A stretch of 64,000 bases of DNA from Arcuatula senhousia (taxonomy: Eukaryota; Mollusca; Bivalvia; Mytilida; Mytilidae). Both the position numbers and the translations under genes were made by a program. Location of the stretch: the NCBI GenBank assembly GCA_963971305.1, contig OZ020317.1, positions 17,192,001 through 17,256,000 on the forward strand, in the 5' to 3' direction. Below are positions 1 to 9,103 of the stretch, in pieces (positions within the stretch are counted from its first letter, which is position 1; each line of letters starts with the position of its first letter). The notes beneath the pieces were generated by a model. The model ran no database searches and was not told the DNA's origin. It worked only from the letters and a program-made list of their open reading frames with translations.

Positions 1-198
1 ATCTAAGTTATCTTTGTTATATTCAGGATTTTTTGGGCTTTGTTCAGTGCTTTTTTAAGATTTTTTTCAGGTCTGAATTAGTATTTGAAGCTTTTGAAAT
101 TGACTTTCCCCCTTGTAATTCAATCTAAAGTTCTGGGGTTGATACCCTACTCGTTCGTTACAATGACGCTCTGTGCGCTCTGTACACGTTTTAAACAC
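1..198. other. Unassigned AT-rich sequence
   Basis: I see no gene, RNA or repeat here. From about 165 the sequence grades into ACGT-rich DNA that leads into the repeat starting at 199. Confidence 0.4.
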
Positions 199-596
199 GT
201 TGAATAGGTTTCTTCGTCGTTAGACTGACGCTAGACGTGCGCTGCATTATCGCTAGACACGTTAGTTTCCATTTAGCTTAGCGTTCGTCGAACGCATTTC
301 AACGTACGCACAACGACCACATAGCGTACATCAGCCTGTGTATAACGTCCTTCTAACTTATGCCTAGCGTTCGAATAATTTATTTCTAACACGTTGGCGA
401 ACGTCGGAAATTTTAAGCATGTTGAAAAATTTGCGACGCACTCGGCGATCACCAACGCACGCTGACGTTCGCTAACGTGTTTGTAGCGTGTTCATAACGT
501 GTACAATACTTACGCAACACACACCAGCGTGTTGAAAATATATTCTAAAACGTCGGCACACGTTGGCTTAAACGTTATAGTGTGACAGGGCCATAA
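199..596. repeat. ACGT-rich repeat, copy 1 (uninterrupted)
   Basis: This block is dense in ACGT/AACG words and is repeated from 648 with a 449-bp offset. Its right edge reads, on the opposite strand, as a plausible DNA-transposon end (CCCTGTCACACTATAACG), but no matching left end is present, so it looks like a truncated element. Copy 1 is intact across the point where copy 2 is split by the 881-8526 transposon, so it shows what the empty site looked like. No coding frame is convincing. Confidence 0.75.
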
Positions 597-647
597 GGCC
601 CTTCCTCAATAATATTTTTAAAAAAGTAAACGTACATTAAAATGACA

Positions 648-880
648 GTTGAATAGGTTTCTTGGTCGCTAGACTGACGCTAGACGTGCGCTGCATTATC
701 GCTAGACACGTTCGTTTCTATTTAGCTTAGCGTTCGTCAAACGCATTTCAACTTGCGCACAACGACCACGTAGCGTACATCAGCGTGTGTATAACGTCCT
801 TCTAACTTATGCCTAGCGTTCGAATAATTTATTTCCTACATGTTGGCGAACGTCGAAAATTTTAAGCATGTTGAAAAATT
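648..880. repeat. ACGT-rich repeat, copy 2, left part
   Basis: Matches 199-431 with scattered differences. It stops at the transposon that begins at 881 and resumes at 8527. The 50-bp spacer between copies 1 and 2 (about 597-650) recurs at 8837-8884, downstream of copy 2, which supports a tandem duplication older than the transposon insertion. Confidence 0.75.
873..880. repeat. Target site duplication, left (GAAAAATT)
   Basis: The eight bases GAAAAATT lie directly outside the left TIR and recur exactly at 8527-8534. The undisturbed repeat copy has GAAAAATT only once at the equivalent place, near 423-432. Confidence 0.9.
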
Positions 881-1389
881 CACAGGTACTTGTGGACAGG
901 ACCCCATTTGGAGCCCCATTAATGTTCACCCCCCTTTTTTCTTGACTTAAAAATTTTTTGTCTTTCTATCTTTACACTATATCAGACATAACATTATTTC
1001 AAGGAATATATGGGTTACTATCAAAAAGCGAGCTTCCCGAAGGGAAGCGAAGCGAAGGTAAGTCACTCTACTTTGTTTACATTGGGGTACCACATAGGAA
1101 TTCTGCTCAATTTTCTAATTAAAAATAGCTTTGTACTTACCAAACTGTACATCGGCTAACTCCAAATACATTATTCTTTCTGAAAATAGGCATTTAAAGT
1201 CACTATAAGCAACATTACCGGCGTAAATGACAACATTTTTACGATAATTTCTATAGTTTGAACGCCATTCGAGTTGAAAGAACGGAAGCAGGTATCGCGG
1301 CGCCACCTGTGAAAATCGATTTTTTCCGAATGGAAATGCGACCTACGTACAATATAGAGAATCTCGAGTATCTTCGCGGAATTTTCTGC
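881..1389 (+). repeat. Left terminal inverted repeat of the 7.65-kb transposon
   Basis: Pairs with 8021-8526 over almost its whole length with few differences. It contains the palindrome CTTCCCGAAGGGAAG, an inward-facing splice-donor consensus AAG/GTAAGT with GT at 1058-1059, and a second GGTAAGT in the outward direction. It ends about 14 bp before the helicase ATG, so it must supply that gene's promoter and leader. Confidence 0.9.
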
Positions 1390-1402
1390 TGAATTGTCAA
1401 AA

Positions 1403-4400
1403 ATGGATGAAGATCAGTTATTTGCGTTTGATCTAGCCCTAAAAGGGCATAATCTGTGCATTACAGGGCAAGCGGGGACCGGTAAATCATTCCTGGTAAG
1501 GAAAATAGTGGAATACATGAGGTTTAAACTAAAAAGAAACGTTAGTTTAGTCTGTTCGACGGGGATTGCTGGCACTCATTATGAAAACCTAGGGGCCCAA
1601 ACCATTCACAAATGGTCTGGTGTAGGTGATGGACGATATCTAAATGAAGAGATAGTACATTTAGTGAGGACAGACGAGAGGTACTTACAAAATAAAACCA
1701 ATATTTTATCAGTTGAAACGTTGATTGTTGATGAAATTTCAATGGTCAGTGCCAAAGTCCTCAATCAAGTTCAAACACTATGTAAACAAATCAGAAATTC
1801 TGATGGTACTTTTGGAAACATTCAAGTGATACTTGTTGGGGATTTCATGCAACTCCCCCCAGTGGCAAATGAGATATATGGTGACCCAGGCACTGCTTGT
1901 TTTAGACTATCCTGGTTTGAAAGTTATTTCCCACATAAAATAAACTTACATATAGTTCACAGGCAAGATGAGCCACAGTTAATTCAGGCTATAAATGAAA
2001 TAGAAGCTGGTGACCCCTCTGATTTGACAATCACATTCATAAAATCTCTTGATCGACCAACTGAAAATGAAAATAGTAGCATTCAACTTTTTGCACGAAA
2101 TTTTGATGTTGACACATTTAACTACAACAAGCTTCAGACATTTCAGGGAGAGGAAAAAATCTATACATCAGTAGATTCAGGTTCGGATTATTACCTTAAA
2201 CAACTAATAGCACCAAAACACTTAGCATTAAAAGTCGGGTGTCAAGTACTTTTGCTCAAAAATATAAGTGATGTGCTGGTTAATGGCCTTCGTGGAACAG
2301 TGACACAAATTAATCAAACTTCAGTGCAAGTTAAATTTGTCATTAGTGAAAAAACTGTTACAACTTTACTTTTACCGGAATCATTTTCAACTTATGACCC
2401 TGTCAACAAAGTACTTTTGGCAAAAAGAGTCCAAATACCTTTGAAACTTGCATATGCAATTACAATCCATAAAGCCCAGGGCATGAGTTTGGAGAATGTC
2501 ACAGTGAATTGTCAGTTTATTTCACAACCTGGACAGCTAGGTGTAGCTATTGGGAGAGCTGTGTCAATTAAGGGATTGCGAGTAGTAAACTTCAAAAAAC
2601 ACTACAGTAAGAAACATCCACAGATACTTTATAATTTTTATGACTCATTTTCCATTGGTAATGTTGTTGAAGATCTGTCATGTTGTCGTAATAGTCAAAA
2701 GTTAGCAAACGAAACATTTTCAGACAGTGATACATGTACTGCTTCAGATTCAGATCATTATGAACCATATAATGAAAACTGTGAAGGGGATTCAGATTTT
2801 TCAGATTCTGAAATTGAACATGTGCAGTTTATTGATGACTTATTTAGAGAAACAGGTGTAGTAAATGAAGAATTAGATTGGAAGAAGGCTTTCGAGAATG
2901 TTATTATTGAATTTTTAGACACACCAAATGAAAATCATATTTTAAAATTCAAAGAAATTGTTTATTTAAATCCAAATAAATTTTGTAACTGGTTTACCCA
3001 GCAGGAGTCCATAATGGATGATGTCGGCCTAAATTGTTTTCCAGAGGGTACAGAAACTTTCTCTCAAAAACATAGGAATGATTATTTTATAAAGTTTGAT
3101 GCATATCTAAATTCAATTGATTACAAATCGCATGCAACAAATGTACTGATACATTATCAACAAATTTTGGATGGACCAATTTACCAACTTCTTGTTAGCA
3201 TATTATTTTATTTACAAAGTCAATATTTATTGAACTTTGAGTCACACCTAAAACTCGATCCACCTAAACCAATTGTTAAGCCTGCAGTTGATGCTGACAT
3301 TGACTCGAGTGGAAAAGGCAAAATAAGATATGTCAGTGGGTATGTGTTAGCAAAACTGAAACACAACTTATCCAAAAGGATAAGAAACTCTTTGTTTGTA
3401 AAAGCAAAGCAAAATCAGATCATCACTGATCAGGATCAAATGACCATTCTTACTAGTTTATGTGCCACATATGATGAACTCAGTGAGTCATGCGCTGACC
3501 CTTCCTCTCTGTATGAAACGAAAAGAAAACAAAACAGTCGGGAAGGACTTACAAATGTGTCAGATTATGCTTTTGGCTTTTTTCAAACTCTGGAATTAAG
3601 GTGCAGGGAAGAACTAACCCATTTGAACTTAGTTGTTTCTGGAAAAAACCTATATGCAGTAGTGAAAGACAGATTGTTAAATGACTCCAAATTATTTGAA
3701 GCATGGATGTATTGTGTATCCAAGTCAAAACCTTCGGTTGATAGTGAAGATGATGTTGAAAAAATTATGGCATATTTAGTTATTTCATGTGAAAATTGCA
3801 TTACTTTATTTCATTTGGTTGTGGATTTGTTTTTGAGAGTAAGTTTGAGTCAATTCCGAAGAGACTTTTTAACATTGTTGCGGAAAGAGAAAGGAAAAGC
3901 CCTCAGGAAAAAAGTATCTGAAAAAATTAAGAAATCTAGTAAAAATTTTGATATGAAATTTTATAATGGAGACAAATCAGTAAACAAACAAGTGTCATTT
4001 TTGAGAATGAAATCTGAATTAATTCAAAACAAAAAATTTTTTCATGATAAATCAAATTCATTTACTAAGAAGGATTTAATATTGTTGTGTAAAGACTTAA
4101 AACTTGAAAAGATATCAACACAGGCAAACAAAGGTACTATTATTGAGATCCTAATGAAAGGTGTTATGGAATATGACAGTCCCTTACCATCTGAAGGAGC
4201 AGGTACTAGTGGTTTACAAACAGTTCCTGTAACACAGGCCTCTTCCTCTGACCATCCACCTGCTTCTCCTGTACAACAGCCTTCTTTAGAGCAACCGCCT
4301 GGTTCACTGGTTTCTTCTGCTCAGCAGTCGATTTCTCCTGCACAAGCTGCAAAGAACAAAACAACAGTAACAAAAACATCAAAATCAGCAAGTAAGAGAC

Positions 4401-4603
4401 GATGCACACGAGGGAAAGGAAAAGGAAAAGGAAAAAGGTCAAAGAAAAGACAGGAAGAGGAGCAGGAAGATAATGAACACTGTGGAATTTGTAGTAAAGT
4501 TTATGTTGAAGGAGAACAATGGATTTCTTGTGACATTTGTGAAGGGTGGTATCACCGTCAATGTGTGAACTTGGAAGATGATACGGCCTGGGAAGAAATA
4601 TAG
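1403..4603 (+). CDS. PIF1-type DNA helicase with SAP-like and truncated PHD-type C-terminus (transposon-borne)
   Basis: Open for 1066 codons from ATG 1403; the same frame reaches a TTG at 1394, but ATG is the likely start. The N-terminal ~400 residues have PIF1/SF1B helicase motifs: Walker A GQAGTGKS (22-29), Walker B VDEIS (D110), GDFMQLPPV (from 146), and TIHKAQG (near 356) followed by an AIGRA motif. An acidic Ser/Asp linker follows. The region from ~480 to 870 has VSGYVLAKLK and a KALRKK-type motif like those in C-terminal parts of animal transposases. A SAP-like helix pair lies near 887-925, then a Pro/Ser/Gln-rich and Lys-rich stretch. A PHD finger starts at Cys1027 and is cut by TAG 4601-4603; the same frame continues with CPMC to TAA 4640. 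No HUH nuclease is present, so it is not a Helitron Rep-helicase. Role inferred: DNA unwinding during transposition or repair in the nucleus. Confidence 0.85.
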   Translation: MDEDQLFAFDLALKGHNLCITGQAGTGKSFLVRKIVEYMRFKLKRNVSLVCSTGIAGTHYENLGAQTIHKWSGVGDGRYLNEEIVHLVRTDERYLQNKTNILSVETLIVDEISMVSAKVLNQVQTLCKQIRNSDGTFGNIQVILVGDFMQLPPVANEIYGDPGTACFRLSWFESYFPHKINLHIVHRQDEPQLIQAINEIEAGDPSDLTITFIKSLDRPTENENSSIQLFARNFDVDTFNYNKLQTFQGEEKIYTSVDSGSDYYLKQLIAPKHLALKVGCQVLLLKNISDVLVNGLRGTVTQINQTSVQVKFVISEKTVTTLLLPESFSTYDPVNKVLLAKRVQIPLKLAYAITIHKAQGMSLENVTVNCQFISQPGQLGVAIGRAVSIKGLRVVNFKKHYSKKHPQILYNFYDSFSIGNVVEDLSCCRNSQKLANETFSDSDTCTASDSDHYEPYNENCEGDSDFSDSEIEHVQFIDDLFRETGVVNEELDWKKAFENVIIEFLDTPNENHILKFKEIVYLNPNKFCNWFTQQESIMDDVGLNCFPEGTETFSQKHRNDYFIKFDAYLNSIDYKSHATNVLIHYQQILDGPIYQLLVSILFYLQSQYLLNFESHLKLDPPKPIVKPAVDADIDSSGKGKIRYVSGYVLAKLKHNLSKRIRNSLFVKAKQNQIITDQDQMTILTSLCATYDELSESCADPSSLYETKRKQNSREGLTNVSDYAFGFFQTLELRCREELTHLNLVVSGKNLYAVVKDRLLNDSKLFEAWMYCVSKSKPSVDSEDDVEKIMAYLVISCENCITLFHLVVDLFLRVSLSQFRRDFLTLLRKEKGKALRKKVSEKIKKSSKNFDMKFYNGDKSVNKQVSFLRMKSELIQNKKFFHDKSNSFTKKDLILLCKDLKLEKISTQANKGTIIEILMKGVMEYDSPLPSEGAGTSGLQTVPVTQASSSDHPPASPVQQPSLEQPPGSLVSSAQQSISPAQAAKNKTTVTKTSKSASKRRCTRGKGKGKGKRSKKRQEEEQEDNEHCGICSKVYVEGEQWISCDICEGWYHRQCVNLEDDTAWEEI

Positions 4604-4642
4604 AAGGAAGAGGCACAATTTACTTGCCCGATGTGCATGTAA
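4604..4642 (+). other. In-frame continuation of the PHD finger beyond the TAG stop
   Basis: Directly after TAG 4601-4603 the same frame reads twelve more codons, ending Phe-Thr-Cys-Pro-Met-Cys-Met, then TAA. The two cysteines are what the upstream C4H-type PHD half lacks. A CAG to TAG change is the simplest explanation; stop-codon readthrough cannot be excluded. Confidence 0.8.
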
Positions 4643-5451
4643 ATTTACTACAGTATGTTTTTTTCTATACATATATATATTTTTTTAATTACATATTACA
4701 TTTTATTAAGAGCAAAAAGGCATTTTAAAAAAAATATACTTTTTGTGCCTGTAATTTTGTACTTGAACAAAGTGTGCAGTATCAATTGTTTAAAGTATTA
4801 TTTAAAATACAGTACCCTTTATCATGTTTATTGTAATCTTTTTTATGTCAAGTTTAACTTTTACACATCTAAATATTTTATCTTCTTTTTTCCCATATCA
4901 ATATATTTAGGAAAATAAATTAATTATCATACAAAAACAGTTGCCCATAGCTTTTATCAGGAACATTAAATAAACACTTGTTTTAAAATGTTCCTGCTTT
5001 TATAAAAAGAAAAAATGATTGTATTTAAGATAATCAGTGATGATGGATCCAGGATGTCTGAAAAAAAGGGGACATTTACAGACTTAGACTGGCTTTGTTC
5101 CAGTTCAGTGATTTCCTATATAAATTAAGCAACCATTTTTTTTTCAAAAGCCCCCCCCCTTTATGATAATTATCAAATTTTACATACATTTGCATGTCAT
5201 TTGAAAAAAAGGATAAATACAGTGAACCTGTCTGAACCAAATCCATTTGGGACTGAGGGAATTGTTCAATATAGACAGGGGTTTGGTTTATACAGATTAT
5301 AAATGTAATGGTATAGTTTAAACTGGACTTTGAATTCATTTTGGTTTAGACAGGGTTAGGGTTTTCGGTTTATTCAGGTTTCACTGTACATATATGTGCT
5401 TGTTAGGACCTCTGGGTTTTTGATGATGATCTCAATAGCTTTTTTTCTAGT
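4643..5451. other. Convergent 3' region between helicase and transposase
   Basis: An 0.8-kb AT-rich stretch where the two convergent genes end. AATAAA occurs at 4914 and ATTAAATAAA near 4968 on the plus strand. I see no third gene. Short ORFs here are low complexity. Confidence 0.6.
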
Positions 5452-7954
5452 TTATACTACTTCTTTCATATTAACCAACATGACTAAACAACTTACTTTC
5501 TGATTACTTTCTTTCAGTTGAGCTGCCTCCCTGTCACCTCCAGTGTTGGATTTCCTTGAAATCACAGTCTGCCCAAGAATAACTGAGTTCAAAGAGTTAC
5601 AATAGCCAAGGTATGTAGGGTTGGTGTTAGCACCATTGTGTAGAGTCCTTTGCTGGCAGAAAACATTTTCTATAACATCACTGTTCAATCTTGAGGGAAT
5701 GATCGAACCATGGGTCTTTTTAAAGTGTTCTTTACACAATTCCTCGAACCCTAGAATGCTGGACACAATGTCCTCTCTTGTTTGATGCGATATCAGACAG
5801 CGTTCTTTGTTCTTGATGTTCATGTTTGTTTTAATTTCATTTTCCCAACTGATAAAAAAATTCATTGCTTCATGATTTTGTTTCAGTCTATCATCTTCTG
5901 AAAATGTTATTGGCCTCCTATCTCTGAAGTTTCGAATTAGTATGCTGGTATTTTCTAAAAGTTGAATTGTAGCGTCAAGTTTATTCTGGTCCTTTTTTAA
6001 ACTCATTTTGAACTCCTTCATTAAATGAAGCATTTCATCATTTAAAACATCCTCTGCTAAATAGTTCCTCATCTTTAATTCAGACGTTAAGTAAAAATGT
6101 TCTTGCGTTAATTTGTGGTGAATAGGAAATGGATGAGATGAAATGTCCCAAGTATATGCTTCACGAAAATGTCTCCACTCAATATATAGATTTTGTAAAT
6201 GTAAATGTCTTTTACATCCAGGATCAGTGCCACTCTTCAAAATATTATTGCGAATTTTTTTTATAACATGGGAGATATCCATAATAAATGAATTTTTTTC
6301 ATCTCCAAATTTGTAAATATTGTTAAATGAACATGTTTTAGGGTCACAGGATTTAAAATCTGGAACCAGAAGCTTAAAAAGGTCCCTATTACTTTGTGCA
6401 CCATCAGTACTTATGTAGTCTATGCTAAATCCAAAATTTATCAACATTTTAACAGCCTTCCATAGTAACAGATAGAGTTCATGTCCAGAAGCATTATGGG
6501 ATGGGAAATGTGCAAAGGGAAACCTGAAACCTGTATATCCAAGAAAAACAAATTGGAGCACATGAGTTGCTAAAGTACGTTCATTTTTATTTGTTTTCAT
6601 TTTTTCCAGCACAAGAGCTTCTGGACATATGTCCGTAAAGCCAATCAGTTCAATTTCACCATTTATTTTTCTAAATTGTAAGTCAGACTGGATAGACATT
6701 TCATCTATAATTAGCCCGCCTCGATATCCCTCCGGTGGTAAGCATTTCAGTTTTGCCTCGTTACTCATCCAATGAAGTGACTCTTTATTAATCCCAGCAT
6801 TTTGATGCACAATGTTTTTAAACCGCTGTAACTGTTTTTCAGAAGGCAATATCAAAAAATTACTGGATCTCAAATCAGAGTACCCTCTAGGGCAGCGACA
6901 CCACAAAGTTAAACACAAACGAATAATGTCCTTAGGCCATCTTCTACCATTTGGGTTTCTTTCCAAAGCCATTTTTTGAGAATTTAAAAATAATTTCATT
7001 TTTTCACCACATTCAGGGAATATTTTATTTAAGATTATTGTCATATCAGTATTATCATTATGGGAAAGTTCAACATGTTCAACAGGGTTTTCCTGTTCAG
7101 ATGTCTTACATACATGTATAGGTACATTTGCATATGTAACCTTTGGATTAATTTCATTCTCAGCACCTGAATGTTCATTTGACATTTCTTTATGATTTTC
7201 AGCTTTTGGAATAGGTAATTGTAAAGTAACATCTGATTTTCCAAGAAATATACAGTCTTTACATGTTGATTTAACATTTTGTGAACTCTTGAAAGGGAGA
7301 ACTTGGCAGCAAGATCTTGCCTTAAATCTTATGAAATTTGAATTTTCATCATCTATTTTGGAAACATTTTCGGTGATAAATTCATATTTTGACTTTGTGT
7401 CATCAATAACAGTGGTACCTTTACAATAAATCAAACTCCTGATTAATGGAAAAATACTTAAAAAATTGTATTTTTCACCAACATTTAAATATTTCAAGTC
7501 ACACTTTTTACCCATTACAAGTAGTTTCCAGCTATAATCCTCATTCAGTGTGATTTCAAGAATCGTTTTTACACCATTAATAACTTCGCCTGTCAAAAAC
7601 CCAATAGTATAACTGGTGAGGGTTTTTTTTCATTATGAAAAAATCATTGGGTATAGTTTTGGACAAATTTTCAAATGTACATTCAGATTCGGATTGAGTT
7701 TTGATATCGGAGGAAATTTTCCATGTTAATCCATAATATCTTTGAGTTGTTTTAGTCCAGTCATCCAGGCATCTGCCCTTTTTCACTTTGCATTTTGTAA
7801 AGAGTTTTCCAATCAAATTTCCAATTGCTGTACTTGAGGTTTTAAAATGAATTTTTTTCTTAATTTGATTCAAATCAACAAATTCATCGCAACTACCTTC
7901 ATCTAAATTTAAAAACAACCAATTTAACAGAGAACTTTGTGATATTTCACTCAT
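5452..7954 (-). pseudogene. P/THAP9-type transposase, one frameshift
   Basis: Translation starts best at ATG 7954 (MSEISQSS); upstream frame only reaches a TTG. The first ~110 residues look like an RFX-type winged helix (low confidence) and replace the THAP zinc finger expected in P elements. The frame then breaks: the 3' part is a 714-codon ORF (7596-5452) that can be joined only within 7577-7629, where an A8 run lies (coding strand). One A fewer would restore continuity, for about 830 aa in all. The long ORF has the RNase H-like core seen in P/THAP9 transposases: GLIIDEMSI (D298), STDGAQSN (D398), a DISHVIKKIRNNI insertion-domain start and SDVIENVF (E643) followed by a downstream NPT. All three catalytic residues are present. 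It would bind the TIRs and cut and join DNA in the nucleus. The C-terminus may be altered by splicing at AAAGTAAGT near 5493. Confidence 0.82.
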
Positions 7955-8020
7955 TATGTGACTCTTTGCTTCCAAAATGGGTTGGAAATTATTTTTCTGT
8001 TTTTATATTTTTGCGCCAAG

Positions 8021-8526
8021 AAAAATCCGCGAAAATACTCGAGATTCTCTATATTGTACGTAGGTCGCATTTCCATTCGGAAGAAATCGATTTTCACAGG
8101 TGGCGCCGCGATACCTGCTTCCGTTCTTTCAACTCGAATGGCGTTCAAACTATAGAAATTATCGTAAAAATGTTGTCATTTACGCCGGTAATGTTGCTTA
8201 TAGTGACTTTAAATGACTATTTTCAGAAAGAATAATGTATTTGGAGTTAGCCGATGTACAGTTTGGTAAGTACAAAGTTATTTTTAATTAGAAAATTGAG
8301 CAGAATTCCTATGTGGTACCCCAATGTAAACAAAGTAGAGTGACTTACCTTCGCTTCGCTTCCCTTCGGGAAGCTCGCTTTTTGATAGTAACCCATATAT
8401 TCCTTGAAATAATGTTATGTCTGATATAGTGTAAAGATAGAAAGACAAAAAATTTATAAGTCAAGAAAAAAGGGGGGGTGAACATTAATGGGGCTCCAAA
8501 TGGGGTCCTGTCCACAAGTACCTGTG
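8021..8526 (-). repeat. Right terminal inverted repeat of the 7.65-kb transposon
   Basis: Inverted partner of 881-1389; ends CCTGTG at 8526. It lies ~67 bp upstream of the transposase ATG and so supplies its promoter. It carries the same two opposed GGTAAGT donor-like sites; the outward one has GT at 8266-8267. Confidence 0.9.
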
Positions 8527-8697
8527 GAAAAATTTGCGACGAACTCGGCGATCACCAACGCACGCTGACGTTCGCTGACGTGTTTGTAGCGTGTTCATAA
8601 CGTGTACAAAACTTACGCAACGCACACCAGCGTGTTGAAAATATATTCTAAAACGTCGGCACACGTTGGCTAAAACGTTATTGTGTGACAGAGCCAT
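8527..8697. repeat. ACGT-rich repeat, copy 2, right part, beginning with the right TSD
   Basis: GAAAAATT (8527-8534) duplicates 873-880. The rest continues copy 2 and matches roughly 423-595 of copy 1, ending near the GTGTGACAG sequence. Confidence 0.8.
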
Positions 8698-9019
8698 TAT
8701 ATAAGTGAACTTTCCAGGGCCAAATTTTCAACATCTATATTTATTGCACAAAGAATGAAATGAAAAGTGCAAACTTTAAAGATTCCACAAACAGACATAA
8801 AACATTATCTTCTATAAAACAGATAAAGATACGTTAAGGCCCTTCCTCAATAATATTTTTAAAAAACGTACATTAAAATGACAGTTTGCTACTTCAAAGT
8901 AATTTACATACCACTTGATAAATAGATATGATAGGGCAATCACTTTTGGTGAAAATGGACAAGCCGCCCATTCAAATGCACTTGGAGCATGGATTTTATA
9001 TATATTATGATCCCTTTTT
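8698..9019. other. Flanking sequence with a second copy of the 597-650 spacer
   Basis: AT-rich and without genes. Positions 8837-8884 repeat the spacer that sits between the two ACGT-rich copies. Confidence 0.5.
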
Positions 9020-9068
9020 AGCTCACCTGGACCAAAGGTCCATGTGAGCTATTGCCATCACTTGGCGT

Positions 9069-9103
<35 letters not shown>

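Larger units (their letters stand above)
881..8526. mobile_element. Complete P-superfamily-like DNA transposon carrying a PIF1-type helicase
   Basis: Seen: a 7646-bp unit with inverted ends starting CACAGGTACTTGTGGACAGG, TIRs of about 0.5 kb and a perfect 8-bp target duplication. It holds two convergent genes: a helicase on the plus strand (1403-4603) and a transposase on the minus strand (7954-5452). Known: P elements make 8-bp target duplications and encode a transposase with a THAP9-type RNase H-like core. Inference: this is one autonomous-type element, now carrying one lesion in each gene. TIR similarity is very high by eye, so insertion was probably recent. A PIF1 helicase partner is unusual for this superfamily as far as I know. 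Alternatively it could belong to another 8-bp-TSD superfamily with a related transposase. Confidence 0.85.

Noticed and set aside
4206..4616. 136-codon minus ORF opposite the helicase C-terminus
   Set aside because: Shadow of the Pro/Ser/Lys-rich coding sequence on the other strand.
881..8526. Helitron or Helentron
   Set aside because: Long TIRs, 8-bp TSD and an RNase H-type transposase are present, and no HUH Rep domain is fused to the helicase.
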